Assembly (NCBI RefSeq): GCF_024679245.1
Contig: NC_090178.1
Coordinates: 6,388,202 to 6,452,201, forward strand
DNA: 64,000 nucleotides
Origin: Pseudorasbora parva
Lineage: Eukaryota > Chordata > Actinopteri > Cypriniformes > Gobionidae
Direction of reading: 5' to 3'
Below the pieces are notes generated by a model. That model ran no database searches and had not been told where the DNA came from. It was given only the letters and a program-made list of their open reading frames with translations. Shown here one piece after another: positions 12,927 through 24,960 of the stretch. The stretch's first letter is position 1. Every line of letters starts with the position of its first letter. Both the position numbers and the translations under genes were made by a program.

Positions 12927-13115
12927 AAGGGTATGATGTCATTGAAAGAAGACGCACAGACACGGTCCGTGTCCTGGTAAAAATTGCTTATTTCTCTGGA
13001 TTTAAACATTCTTGGAAACATTTGGGATAATTCAAGAAAACAAGTCAACAAAATATATTGTTCTAGTGGTTTTTTGATATTTTAATCCAAAAAATCTTAC
13101 ATATTGTGCCTTTAA

Positions 13116-14219
13116 CTATTGATGAATAGAAAAAGAACAGCATTTATTTGAAATAGAAATTTTTGAGCGGTAAATAATGGCGCAAACACCAGGAAAAAGA
13201 GACGTGTGCAAACCTTAGTAAGTCGTCTTGCATGGTTCATTTAAATACTCTCCGCCCATAAACACTGCCTGAAAGGGAAACTCCTACAAATGCATATGCA
13301 ACAAGGTCAGCCGTAAAAATAACCCTGTCCATGCCTTTTCAGTACTTTTTTTATTTTTTATGTGTGTGAATGTCTTAAGTAAATCCTGACAGTATTTTAT
13401 ATGCCAAAAGAGGGGTTGTGCTGGAGCAAATCCAGCCCAAAATGTCTTTACTGTCACTTTTAATAAATGTAATGCATTCTTGCTGAATAAAAGTATTCAT
13501 TTAAATAATAAACTGAAACCCAAACTTTTGAATGGTTTACACATTCAAAAGGGTCTACGAGTATGTTTGGACATAAAACACATTCAAAAAAAGGCACATT
13601 AGATACAAGAGATTGCTCTTTATTTAACAGTATGTGTACTTACAGTATACTTGCCTAAGAAAGTACTGTATAATATGGTAACTACAGGGGTTAAGGTTAA
13701 GTTCAGGGTTTAGTACCTAGTTATTATCCATTTATTGTAATTACTGTAATAAGTGCGTAGTGTGTATGTACACGGGAAACAGGACTGTAAAATAAAGTTC
13801 TACAATTTCTAACAACTTTTTTTGTGAAATGAGTTACAGAAAATGAAATGTGTGTAATTGTTTCTGAAGATAATGTTCTATAGTAAGTGTGCTCACTTCA
13901 AGGCTTTGGCTCAAACCCCTGCGGTCACACTGCGATAAAATACTGCCGGACAGTATGGAAAGATGGAATAAACAGATTAGACAGGAGCGTCACGCCCCAC
14001 TGAAGACTTATTTGAGGTTTGCTGTTTTCCTCAGGCCCAGCAGAGTGACTGATGAAACATGTGGCGTCTGTGTTCTGGTTAGACAGCTGTCAGCTCAGTC
14101 CAGCGCTCCGGACCAGCCGTCTGTGGAGACTAACACAGCCACAGGAGAAGGTGAGCGCCGGGAGTCGCTGCTATACTATGAGTTTTCATTAATGTGTTAA
14201 ATTGGTTTTTATCTTTATA
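13116..14219. other. Intronic sequence with MITE fragments
   Basis: Fragments of the common TA-flanked MITE occur near 13130-13165 ('aaaagaacagcatttatttg') and 13440-13550 ('tcttgctgaataaaagtatt'). Bases 13880-14170 are less A/T-rich but I can support no exon. Confidence 0.35.
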
Positions 14220-14408
14220 GGGTTACACTTTATTTTAAGGTGTCATTGTTACAGTGTAATTATATATTTAAGTACTGAGTAATATTTAGTAACTACATGT
14301 AGGCAACTTACTAGAGTTATGGTAGGATTAGGGTTTGGTTGAGGGTTAATTATGCATGTAATTATGCATAATTCTTACTATGTTAAGTACATGTAACAAG
14401 TGTTACCC
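14220..14408. mobile_element. MITE with GGTTACACTT / AAGTGTTACC ends
   Basis: Ends 'gggttacactttattttaag' and '...caagtgttaccc' are inverted and the interior is A/T-rich. Similar GGTAACACTTTA-ended elements occur at 14989, 27407, 29159 and 62793. Confidence 0.55.
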
Positions 14409-14532
14409 TTTATAGTTTCACCTTTATATTCATTTTTATTAAATGTCTAGCTTTTATTCATTTTTTTTAGTTATTTAAGTAAGTTAAACAAAAATGAGAA
14501 AGCCTTAGAAATATGCCTTTGGCGACCAGCTG

Positions 14533-14988
<456 letters not shown>

Positions 14989-15261
14989 GGTAACACTTTA
15001 CAATAAAGTCCCATTTCTCAACATTAGTTAATGCATTAACAACAATACAACGAACAATACATTTGCTACAGTATTTATACATTTGTTGACATTAGTTAAT
15101 AAAAATACAGCTGTTCATGTCAGCAAACAAATACAACTTATTTTAATAATGTTATTTAAATGTTTAAATTAACATCAACTAAGATTAATAAATGCTTTAT
15201 AAGTATATTTCATCATAAGCTCACATTAACAAATGGAACCTTATTGTGCTAAAGTGTTACC
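14989..15261. mobile_element. MITE with GGTAACACTTTA ends (273 bp)
   Basis: Left end GGTAACACTTTACAATAA and right end TTATTGTGCTAAAGTGTTACC are inverted. The interior carries the 'cattagttaatgcattaac' word also found, diverged, in the element at 27862-28052. Confidence 0.65.
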
Positions 15262-15801
15262 AAAATTGCAGCTGAATCAAATTAATTCGCTTCAACTTTG
15301 ACACAAACAAAAAGGACAGTGGCATTCATTTTCTTCTGCTTTATTTTTTTTGCTACACAAATATCCAAAAGTATCTAGGACTTGGCTTTCAGAAATGAGG
15401 CTTCCCTGAATGCTATGGGCAGGATTAAAGATGCACTCTTCATAGATGTTCATTTTGACACTGTTATTTTGAGACCACTGGCGTTTTTACTGACCTTTAA
15501 CCTCAAGTCTGAACTCTGTGTTTGGGTCAAGGTAGTTTCCTTTCTCCATTTGGCCTGTGAGTTGTATCACATTCCCAGAGTCAAACCTCAGCTGATATCA
15601 CAAGAGTGTGTGTGTTTGTGAAACACGAGCCTTCGGTTGTCCAGCCACCTGTGCTTACGGTATAGAGAAGACAGTGGCCTTTGTGTTCTCAGGTCTGTGT
15701 GTCTGAACACACGCTCGGCAGGGGGCGGATGGATGACAGGTGCGAATGATCCCTGCCGATAAAACACTGTGTGCAGTGACAACTGAGAGCAACCATGTGC
15801 A
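15262..15801. other. Intronic sequence, nothing recognised
   Basis: Non-coding; the small open frames here have no splice context or family resemblance. Confidence 0.35.
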
Positions 15802-16460
15802 CTACTGGTCAAAAGTTTTTGAAAGAAGTCTCTTCTGCTCACCAAGGCTGTATTTATTTGATCAAAAATACAGTAAAGTCTGTAATAAATTTGTGAAATA
15901 TTATATTACAATTAAAAACAAGTGTTTTCTATGTGAATATATATTTTCAAATTAAATGTATTCATTTGATCAAAACTGAGTTTTCAGCATCATTACGCCA
16001 GTCTTCAGTGTCACATGATCTTTCAGAAATCATTCTTATATGCTGCCACTATCTACCATGTATTATATATTTTTTTAAAAGGAATGCAAAAGTGTTCCAA
16101 AAGATTTCTATTTTAAATAAATGCTGTTCTTTTGAACTTTCTATTAATCAAAGAATCCTGAAACAAAATGCATTACGGTTTCCACAAAAAAGTATTAAGC
16201 AGCACAACTGTTTCAACATTGATAATAATCAGAAATGTTTCGGGAAAAACACTGGAGTAGTGATGCTGAAACTTCAGCTTTGATCACAGGCATAAATGAC
16301 ATTTTAATATATATTAAGAAAGAAATCAATTATTTTAAATTGTAATGATATTTCACAATATTACTGTTTTTACTGTATTTTTGATCAAATAAATGCAGCA
16401 TTGGTGAACAGAAGAGACTTCTTTCCAAAACATTAATACATCTTGATCATTCCAAACCTG
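15802..16460. mobile_element. TA-flanked foldback MITE, near full length
   Basis: Starts at 'tactggtcaaaagttttt' and contains the paired inverted words 'agtctcttctgctcaccaag' (15827) and 'tggtgaacagaagagacttc' (16405), plus 'tcaaagctgaagtttcagc'-type inner words. It is the same family as 1191-1894 and about as long. Confidence 0.65.
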
Positions 16461-17594
16461 TAGTGTACATTGTTTTGTGTAGCCAGGCGTTTGACTGTCA
16501 GTTTGCATCAGTTTCTGCTGTCCAAGAACTGAGCAGCCATGGTGTTGAGTTTCAGCAGTAAACCCCTACTGGTAAATACTGTAACTACACAATTTTGAAA
16601 GCAAAAGAAACTGGTCAAATACATTTTAAGCTTTATTGTGTAACTACTTTTGAATGGCCATTAATAGAAAGTATAATAAAAAAACAAACAACAAAAAAAC
16701 ATCTGGTCACAGTTTGATTTGCGTTTATATGAAACGAGTTTATATGAAATAGTTGATATTACAATAATTGACTGAAATGAAAAAAGAAACCCATTCATGA
16801 TAATACCATATGATTATGACTATATAATATGATTATAACTAAAGTCTTTCTTAACTTTCTTAAGTGGTTTGTTGCTGTGTACTTGCCAACAAGCACCTCA
16901 AACATTAAAATTGTTATTCATTAAATATTTGACCTCGGTTTCACAAACATGGCTTAAGGTAGTCCTAGACTAAAATGTTTGATCTAACTTAAATAGAAAG
17001 CAACTTGCACTTACATATCATAAAATATGTCAGTGCCATTGTTTTATCTCGAGATGCACACCAGTAATGTTTTTTTTTTTTTAAGGCAAGTTTATATCGT
17101 TCCTAATTTGACTATGGCCTAATCCTGGCTTAATCTAAACCCTGTCTGTGAATCCTCTATTAATTCCTCTATTCTTAAATTAAACATTTTGATTCAATTT
17201 AGCAACAGTTTAAAATGACTTCTTTAAATGAAAAATGAAGCCATTTCAGAACAAATATTTGAATGTACAGATCTTGTATATATGGAATACTGTAAAAATA
17301 TCCCAAAATAATGTTTTCAGCCACGTGGTCCGGTCCAGCGGTGGGAAAGGTGTTTGTTTTTAATGACCATCTATTAGCTGCATCGTTGAGACTGATTGTT
17401 TGGGATTGAGATTGATGAATGTTTGAGTCTGTCCTCACCAAACACTGAAAGTGTGGTTAAATATAAACCCTTGAGCCTCTCCCATTATCTCCATGTGGTC
17501 TAAACACCGTTTGACTAGGAGGTCAAGAAGTTCCCATAGAAGGACATACTGCGGGTCGCTGTGTGTTTTCTCAATGTACATTTATCATTGATGT
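16461..17594. other. Intronic sequence, nothing recognised
   Basis: Non-coding apart from a poly-T run at 17071-17082. No exon or clear transposon border seen. Confidence 0.4.
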
Positions 17595-18291
17595 TCTGCT
17601 TCCCAAAATACACAATGCACACTCGGATCAGACCTGGTTAGGAAGAAAAAATCACAATGCAATTGATTTATTATCTCAATTGTAGAAAAATGTGATTAAA
17701 TACAGCAAACTGCATCTTGTGCTTCTCAAATGTTTCTCGTAACCCCCCGGTGTAATCTACAGATTCAGAAAATATCTCAAAATGTTCATGCAGTTGACTC
17801 CATTTGTTTTTATTTCTCTCAAAGATTTGTAGGGAAAAAAGTCTCTTGAGCAACAAAAGAGCAAACTTTTTTCAACCTGTTTCCCAAAATACACAGTATA
17901 TTCAGATCGTCCCCAGCTTTGAAGGAAACAAATCACCAAATGCAATCTCTTTAATATCGCAGTTGTTTCAGGGAAAGAAATGGGATTAATTAGAGAGCAA
18001 AAGTCTCCTGCTTCTCTGTCTCATCTGCAGTGTCTGTTTTTATTCCTTCCGAGGAATTGTTGGAGAATCATCTGAGACACTTAAAGGAAGTTTCTTGAGC
18101 TATGGACGAGCAAACTTTAAGCAATATTGATTGTTTTCTGAGTCAGTTTTCCAAAATACACCATGCACACTCAAATTGGCTCTTGCTAGGAAAGAAAAAT
18201 CACAAATGTGATCCCTTTAATATCTCAATTGTTTCATAGATATTTTAATAGTTACAGCAAACTGAGTCTTTGCTTCTCAGACCCCCCCCCC

Positions 18292-18331
<40 letters not shown>

Positions 18332-18530
18332 AACACACAAAGTAATCTCAAATGTCTCTCATGTAACGTTTAAAAATGTCAGTTTATTTCTATTTTACTT
18401 AAGGAGTTGTTGGAGAAACATCTGACACGCTTAAATTAAACTTAGCTCCATTAGCTACAGAAGAGCAGCCTTAATGTTTTTCTGAGTTTCCCAAAATACA
18501 CAATACACACTCGGATCGGCGACCTTGGTC
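17595..18530 (+). repeat. Diverged ~280-bp tandem repeat, four anchors
   Basis: The phrase CCCAAAATACACA(A/G)T recurs at 17602, 17883, 18150 and 18490. Each is followed by '(actcgga/ttcaga/actcaaatt)...ggaaagaaaaatcac' and '...atctcaattgtttca'-like text, and later by 'tgttggaga(a)tcatctgaca'. Spacing is 281, about 267 and 340 bp; the last unit is lengthened by a C-run and (CA)n at 18282-18325. Similarity between units is moderate, so this is an old tandem duplication. I do not recognise the unit as a known transposon. Confidence 0.6.
18282..18325. repeat. Poly-C followed by (CA)n
   Basis: Thirteen C residues run straight into about 16 CA units inside the last unit of the 280-bp tandem repeat. 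Confidence 0.95.
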
Positions 18531-18610
18531 GAGTTGTGTCCGTCTGATATCAGGCTTCTGTCTGTGCCAGTCACTCCCACAGCAGAGAAAACTTGATTCC
18601 CAGACCCGCT

Positions 18611-18645
18611 CTGTGTGTGTGTGTGTGTGTGTGGGTGTGTGTGTT
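18611..18645. repeat. (TG)n microsatellite, short
   Basis: TG dinucleotides with one GGG interruption. Confidence 0.9.
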
Positions 18646-19055
18646 TTCTCAAGGCCATGTGAGGTGCTCAGAGCAATAATGTCTCTTTCTCAGCATGACG
18701 TCTGCAGACTCACATCTACTGGATCTAGAGAGGATACACACACTGAACGCTGGATGTAGAGATTCACCTATGTGAGTAAATCTGCTTAATGTTTTAGATT
18801 AAAAGCAAAGTTGATGGTCTTATATAATTAGTGTGATCGGTTGAGTCCTGTTCAGAGATATTGTGAAATGCACTGCATTTCTTACAAACCAGTTACCTGG
18901 CTGATGAATTGTGTATTCAGATTATTAATAGTAATACGTTTAATGATTTATTGAACATTGGTGTCGTATTGCTGTTGTAAGCCACTCTAAGCTGTGCAGT
19001 TTACACAGTTGTGTTACACTTTAGAAAGGATTGTTCATTGCCTGCTACTCCCTGG
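18646..19055. other. Intronic sequence, nothing recognised
   Basis: Non-coding DNA between microsatellites; no feature supported. Confidence 0.35.
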
Positions 19056-19058
19056 GAA

Positions 19059-19079
19059 ATATATATATATATATATAAA

Positions 19080-19144
<65 letters not shown>

Positions 19145-19172
19145 TGTGTGTGTGTGAGTGTGTGTGTGTATG
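19059..19172. repeat. Compound (AT)n-(GT)n microsatellite
   Basis: Short AT run (19059-19077), then GT repeats from 19083 to about 19170 with two GAG interruptions. Alternating purine/pyrimidine, so capable of Z-DNA. Confidence 0.95.
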
Positions 19173-19189
19173 TATGCACACACTGCAAT

Positions 19190-19600
19190 TTACAATTTCA
19201 AAAGTTTGGGGTCAGTAAGATTTCATGCTTTAAAGTCTCTAATGCTCACCAAGCTGGATTCATCTGATAAAAAATACAGTAAAACTAATATTTTGAAATA
19301 TTATCACATTTTAAAATAATCTATTTGAATATATTGTAAAATATAATTTATTTCTGTGATCAAAGCTGAGTTTTCAGCACCATTCCTCCGGTCTTCAGTG
19401 TCACATGATCCTTCACAAATCAGTCTAATGTTGATGCTCAAGAAACATTTATCATTATCATCATTGTTGAAAACAGATGAATAGAAACTTTAAAGACAAT
19501 GTTTATTTAAAATAGAAACCTTTTGTAACATTATGAATGTCTTTGCCGTCATTCTCAATCAATTGAATGCATCCTTGCGGAAAAAAGTATTAATTTCTAT
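19190..19600. mobile_element. Partial TA-flanked foldback MITE
   Basis: 'caaaagtttggggtcagtaag', 'tgatcaaagctgagttttcag', 'ccggtcttcagtgtcacatg' and '...ttgcggaaaaaagtattaat' are in family order. It appears to be about two thirds of an element. Confidence 0.6.
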
Positions 19601-20033
19601 AATGAACAATGCTGGTAACCTCAAATTGACCGGTCTAACGCTAGAGAAACAATCAAAATCTTAAAGATATCATCTTGTGTGTATTGTTTCACTCCTATGG
19701 CCTGTGTTGTATTTAGACGTATCATTTTTAAGCAGCGGCTGATTGACACCAACAGTGAAGAGAGCTTTTAGTGTTTTTTGCCATGGAGGTCATGCAGGAA
19801 GTGTTGCAGTAAAGCGCGGGTGGCCTGCAGTGAGATCAGGGTGTCACATTCCACAGCAGGGTGAGTGTGTGTGCAGGACCGACCCGGCTGGGCTTCCCCT
19901 CCTCAGCAAACACTGATGTCAAACTGACCCGCAGCAGCCTTACGAACTGTACGTCAGCACACTCCACATCTGTCAATCACAGAGACGCTCATACCATCTC
20001 AAAATATGCCAATGCTCCATCTGGGAGTGTTGA
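19601..20033. other. Intronic sequence, nothing recognised
   Basis: Slightly higher GC at 19800-19990, but no exon with acceptor, donor and frame could be supported. Confidence 0.35.
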
Positions 20034-20395
20034 AAAATCCTAAGCATTTAAAATGCCTCAGATGCATTCTGATTGGCTGTCAACGTTTTTAGCATTCATC
20101 AACTGGAATAAATATTGCTCTGAAAGTAATTCCAGTGATATTGTTTCTCGTTATGTTGATGATTGTGGTGTGGACTTCACTATTCTGTTAGGGTTTAAGT
20201 CTTTTTTTTAAAATTAGATTTACGTTTAGGCATTTAGCAGTTGGTTTTGCCCAAAAGAGGAGAAAAGGCTAATTTGTCAAAAAGCCAACTATATTCCTAA
20301 TATACTGTACAATGGCAGGTTTATTAGACAAGTTGGTTTGGAAGCAAGCTAAAGAATAAATGCAGAGAAGAAAAGTAAGTGTGTGTGTGTGGCCT
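20034..20395 (+). repeat. Local duplication, copy A (partner at 23888)
   Basis: Shares an ordered series of words with 23888-24208: 'ctaagcattta', 'cattctgattggctgtc', 'gtggtgtggacttcactatt', 'agccaactatattcct', 'acaatggcaggttt', 'tttggaagcaagcta' and a GT run. Copy A then carries about 0.7 kb of extra DNA (20395-21105) before the shared (GT)n / MITE boundary resumes. Confidence 0.65.
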
Positions 20396-20640
20396 ACGTC
20401 ATGGGGACAAAAATGTCCCCACAAAGATGGCAGTTTCCGAAATCCTTGTCCTTGTGGGGACATTTTTTGGTCCCCAATGAGGAAAACATCTTATAAATCA
20501 AAGTGTTTAATGTTTTTGGAAAATGTAAAAATGCAGAATGTTTCCTGTGATGGGTAGGTTTAGGGGCAGGGGCAGTGTAGGGGGATAAAATATACAGTTT
20601 ATACAGTATTTCACGAGTTCAGACTTACATCAAATTAAAT
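20396..20640. repeat. GTCCCC/GGGGAC inverted-repeat segment
   Basis: 'catggggacaaaaatgtcccc' near 20400, followed by 'ttgtggggacattttttgg' near 20452 and a G-rich 'taggggcaggggcagtgtag' stretch near 20561. The short GGGGACA/TGTCCCC arms are inverted. Looks like an interspersed repeat; family unknown to me. Confidence 0.4.
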
Positions 20641-21031
20641 AGAGTAAAGATTATGCATATTTGGTGTGCTTTCGGGGGAGGGCTCTGGGCTCTGAATTTG
20701 GCCCGAACCCAGAGTACCCCCACCCCAATGATAGAGAGACTCTAGAACTGGACTGGAGTGTATTATAGATTGTGTTGACTTCTAATAAGAGTTTGTTAGA
20801 ATCAAGTGAGGAGATAGGGTGGTGGAGGGATGCTAAAATGAAAATGGTCAACGAAAGAAGGTTAATCTGCTGTATATATGCACACCTCTTATCGTTGATT
20901 AGCTTGATGTGCTCCACTTGTGTTTAATTAGGTTTAATTATCTGCACATGCTCTTCATGAATTTTTGTTAATAAAAACATCACTAAAATCATTAGGCCTA
21001 TAGAAAGTCTCCATAAAACATGGAAACACAA

Positions 21032-21058
21032 CACGTGTGTGTTTGTGTGCGTGCGTGC

Positions 21059-21103
<45 letters not shown>

Positions 21104-21104
21104 G
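21032..21104. repeat. (GT)n/(GCGT)n microsatellite
   Basis: GT repeats with an inner GCGTGCGT stretch. It marks the right edge of the segment that is extra in copy A of the local duplication. Confidence 0.95.
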
Positions 21105-21241
21105 GCATCAAATCATCATATCAGAATGATTTCTGAAGGATCGTGTGACACTGAAGACTGGAGTAATGATGCTGAAAATTCAGTTTTGATCACAGGAATA
21201 AATTACATTTTTGCAATGTATTCACATAGAAAATGACTAAT

Positions 21242-22793
21242 TTAAAGGTGCCCTAGAATGATTTGAAACAATATGTTAAATTGTTCTCTGATATCTACAT
21301 AGAGGGCATGTGGCTTATTTAAGGGCAAAATTTGTCCAGATACAGTTTTACAGGTTCATTTACAACCCTATAAATTGTCCCTAGGATGTAATGCTCTGTT
21401 TTTGCCTTATTTGGAAGAGTCATGAATATTAATGTTGAGCTCTGCTCTGATTGGCTTATTTCAGCAGCTCACAGCAGTTCAGCTGTTCAGCTCGTGAGTC
21501 CTGACCGTCCTTACAGAACACAGACAGACTGAATGACACTTTAAAGGTGCACTATGCAACTTTCTGTCCACTGGAGGGCTATTCAAAACAAAGGTGTAGT
21601 TTGATGACGCCAAGTGTGAGCGCAGTATCTTGGGACGCATGTGGTCTTCACCTCACAGCCAGTGGAAAATAGGACACGGGCAGAAATCATGTTCATGGAT
21701 GCGGTTATTAACGTTACTGTAGTGTAAAGCAGAGCAGGACCGAGTGTTGTGGACCTGAGCACGGCCGCTGGAGCGATTGTTACACAAACACACGGCTCCC
21801 GAGTACCGGGACTTTTATTATGACGGGGCGGGACACAGTCGCCGGGCGCCCGCACTTCCGCTTTTTCTGATCATGATTAAAGGTAAAGCAGCTCTGTTTA
21901 TCATATTAGATACATTTAAGTGTGTTTAAAATGATGTTATGACGTTACTCTGTGCGTCCGCTCGGCGCTGCTGACATGTTCACACTGCTAAGAGAAAAGC
22001 GCTTCTGCAGAATAAAACCGAGGGTAGCGCAAATATGACGCGATTAACAGGCGACTCGCTCAAACGCTATGCTGACACGTCCTGGTCCTTAGTTAAAATA
22101 GCAATTTTCTCACAATTTACAAATAGTTGGAAACATTTGGGATATTGTAAGTACTCAACTGAACAAAATATAAAACACTGGTCTAGTGGTTATTGGATAT
22201 TTTACTGCAAAAATACTACATAGTGCACCTTTAAGCAAAACATCTCAAATGGAGATTGATAAAATGCAGCTTACTTGTTTATTGGTGTTTTCAGATCATC
22301 CACGCGCGAGAAAGAGCTCGCGTTCGTGCGGTTGCCAGATTTCAGTAATTAAATCCCCCAAACAGAGCTTTTCTGGAAAAAAAAAACCCTGTATGCATCC
22401 GGTGTTTTACCTAAACATGTCCAATCTGTTGACATTTTTTATCTGTGGGAAGGGTAGAAAAGTCTCCTGCACAGCCTGGAACATGAAGTGTGTCCATGCG
22501 AGCAGCTTGTGTTTACTGATGATTCGCTCCGTCATTTCCGCCTGACAATGCACATGTTTGGACAGATGCAAATGTTGGGGGCGGGCATATAAATGATCCC
22601 CAATGCTTGCGTCATTGTTGGGTTTATGTTGAGAAGCACTTTTTTTTCCGTTGTGTTATAGATTCACGAGATTTACATAAGAAATAGGAGGCAATGATGT
22701 TTGAGAATCACAGTATGTGATGTCCATGTACTGAACTCTTATTATTACACTATGGCAAGGTTAATTCAATTTTTCATTCTAGGGCACCTTTAA
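21242..22793. mobile_element. TTAA-flanked element (1544 bp), host of another insertion
   Basis: TTAA at 21242-21245 and 22790-22793 borders inverted ends AGGTGCCCTAGAATGA (21246) and TCATTCTAGGGCACCT (ending 22789). A second TTAA element (21545-22230) is nested inside. No transposase reading frame is seen; probably non-autonomous. Confidence 0.8.
21541..22234. mobile_element. Nested TTAA-flanked element (686 bp)
   Basis: TTAA at 21541-21544 and 22231-22234. Inverted ends AGGTGCACTATG (21545) and CATAGTGCACCT (ending 22230). It lies wholly inside the 21246-22789 element and is a shorter relative of 11135-13111. Confidence 0.8.
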
Positions 22794-22870
22794 ATTGTAA
22801 TAATATTTCACAATATTACAGTTTTTACTGTATTTTAATTGCCCCATTAGTGAGCAGAAGAGACTTCTTT

Positions 22871-23887
22871 CAAAAACAAAAAAAAATTATTTTAGTGTGT
22901 CAGATGTTTCTCCACAATTCCTTAAGAAAAATAGTAACAAATGGGAGTTATTTGCAAGACAATTTGTATTTTAAACTTGTACTTGAGAGACATTTGAGAT
23001 TACTGGAGCTTTTTTTAGGGGGAACATCTGAGAAGAAAAGATACATTTCCTTACTTTAGATTTTAGTGTAAAATATAGCCAGGAGTTTCATTAGAATCTC
23101 TTCAGAAGACAGATTAAATGAACGTTGGAAAGAAATAGTCACAATCTCATTGATTCCTCCTACGACGGCAGAATCGCAGAGCATCAGGGCAGATGTTTGG
23201 CTCGAGAGCTGTTGGTCACGGGTTATCTGTCGCACACTTGAGTTACGATTATGGGAAAGCGAGCAGGGCTGCTGTGCCCGTCATTGGACTAATTTGTGAT
23301 GGTGGTGTTATCTGATGGCCGCTGCCACTGGGGAGGGTCTTATCTGTTTTTTAGCATCTCACAAAATGGAGTTTCTAACTTCGAAGGACATATTTTGAGA
23401 TATTTTCAGCAGCTGCTTTTGAAAAACAGGAAATGTGGCTGATGTCGATGGCAGATTCTGTGTGTTTTTATTCCTCATCATACCGTACCTGTCTGTACGG
23501 ACAAATGTTTGTTATGCTGCTGTGAGTGTCTGTAAATGAGAGGGAACATAACACATACAGGACTTTACCTCTACCTAATCATTCTTGAGTTCTTGTTAAG
23601 CCACCCGACCCGAGAGTGAGAGAGAAAAGCTTCTGAGCTGATTGTGCACAGCCTTGAATCGAACAGCTTGATGTACCACCGCAGGGATTTATAGATTAGA
23701 CAGCTATTGTGATACTTTACCTCTTAACACATGATCCTTTGTGTACTGCATCTCGATCCGTAATACACGTTAGAAAACCTGGAATTAAACTGAAATGGTC
23801 TGAGAATAATCAAGACATTACAACCTTTTTTGGAGCACAAAAGAAAAAAAAATTTAATAGTTGGAAAAACAGGCAATAGCATTGTTT
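22871..23887. other. Intronic sequence, nothing recognised
   Basis: About 1 kb of mixed sequence. The phrase 'tgtttctccacaattcctta' near 22908 faintly resembles the reverse of part of the 280-bp tandem unit. No exon supported. Confidence 0.35.
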
Positions 23888-24208
23888 ATTCTAAGCATTT
23901 AAAGGCAGGGGCATTCTGATTGGCTGTCCAGGTTTTCATCATCTTGGAAAAAATATCTGTGTCATTGTGTTGATAGCTGTGGTGTGGACTTCACTATTCT
24001 GTTAGGGTTATAGTGATTTTTATTTATGCTTACATTTATGCATTTAGCAGACTGTTTTATCCAATTTTTCAAAGAGCCAACTATATTCCTGATATACAAT
24101 GGCAGGTTTTATCAGACATCTTAGTTTGGAAGCAAGCTAGAGAAGAGGAGAAATGCAAAGAAGAAAAATGTGTTATTTTTGCAAGTGTGTGTTTGTGTGT
24201 GTGTGTGT
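23888..24208 (+). repeat. Local duplication, copy B (partner at 20034)
   Basis: Same ordered words as copy A, with substitutions and small indels, ending in a GT run at 24183-24208 that leads directly into a MITE fragment ('tgaaggatcatgtgactctg'). Copy B lacks the ~0.7 kb present between the equivalent points in copy A. Confidence 0.65.
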
Positions 24209-24400
24209 AGCAAATCATTGAATGCTCTCTGAAGGATCATGTGACTCTGAACACTGGAGTAATGATACTGAAAATTCAGCTTTGATCACAGGAATAAATG
24301 ATATGCAAAAATATATTGAAATAGAAATCAGCTCATTTAAATTATAATAATATTTCACAATATTAATGTTTTACTGTATTAAATAATTGCAGCTTTAGTG
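24209..24400. mobile_element. Partial TA-flanked foldback MITE
   Basis: 'ctctgaaggatcatgtgact...aatgatactgaaaattcagc...acaatattaatgttttactg' is one half of the element at 1191. Confidence 0.6.
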
Positions 24401-24960
24401 AGTAGAATATGTATTTGTTTGTGTAAATATATGTGTGTGTATTGCAAATAATTGTATTGTTTATTTTATTTTAAAACTTTACTGCAAAATATTCAGAAAT
24501 GTTATAAATACAGTACAAGTTCAAGAGTTTAGGAAAACTGACCAGATTGCGTCATCATTTGCAGTGCTGAGCTCTTTAGTTTCCATCCACTCTGATTCTG
24601 TTTGTTCTGGTGGATCTTCAGGATTATATACTGCGGTTCTTCAGCAAGAGTTGGCCAATTAAAACTTCATTTGTTAATTATGAAGTTGAAATCACACTGT
24701 GCTGGAATGATTGAAGTGTGTATCAGGCTAAACAAGTTCAGTCTTGACCTGCAGTCAGTGTGAAGAGCAGCCCTCTAGTGGAGGACAGGATGAATTATCA
24801 TTAGACTGGATGTCTGTGGAGATACTGGCTGTGTTTATTAAAACCCTTAAATATCTCCATCAGATACCAGAGGCATTTCCTGTTTTGCTTTTTTCTTGTT
24901 TTTTGTGCACACATTCATGTAGTGCAATATTAATATAATGAAACACAGTGCTCTTATTAT
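24401..24960. other. Intronic sequence, nothing recognised
   Basis: No exon or transposon border supported. Confidence 0.35.

Larger units (their letters stand above)
11131..13115. mobile_element. TTAA-flanked DNA element (~2 kb) carrying later insertions
   Basis: TTAA at 11131-11134 and 13112-13115. The left end AGCAGCAATGTCA..., the internal 'attcaaaacaaaggcttag...tgatgacg' stretch and the right end '...tctagtggttttttgatatttta...' match the shorter element at 21545-22230 in order, so the two are relatives. This copy is interrupted by a 'gttagttcacccaaaaatga' element from about 12015, the SINE-like tail 12478-12628 and the GGTAC-rich MITE 12687-12926. No transposase gene is visible. Confidence 0.6.
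21110..22870. mobile_element. TA-type foldback MITE split by a TTAA element
   Basis: The common MITE is seen at 21110-21241 ('catatcagaatgatttctga...tcagttttgatcacagg') and resumes at 22794 ('attgtaataatatttcacaa...agtgagcagaagagacttc'). The two parts join in family order once the 21246-22789 insertion is removed, giving one MITE interrupted by another element. Confidence 0.7.

Noticed and set aside
13889..14200. 103-codon + frame with 'GEG' followed by a GTGAGC donor-like site
   Set aside because: A donor-like GTGAGC occurs at 14151, but there is no matching acceptor in phase, no family resemblance and no neighbouring exon.
18282..19183. Possible CRISPR-like or regulatory repeat cluster
   Set aside because: Simple (CA)n/(GT)n arrays in vertebrate intron; no spacer-repeat structure.
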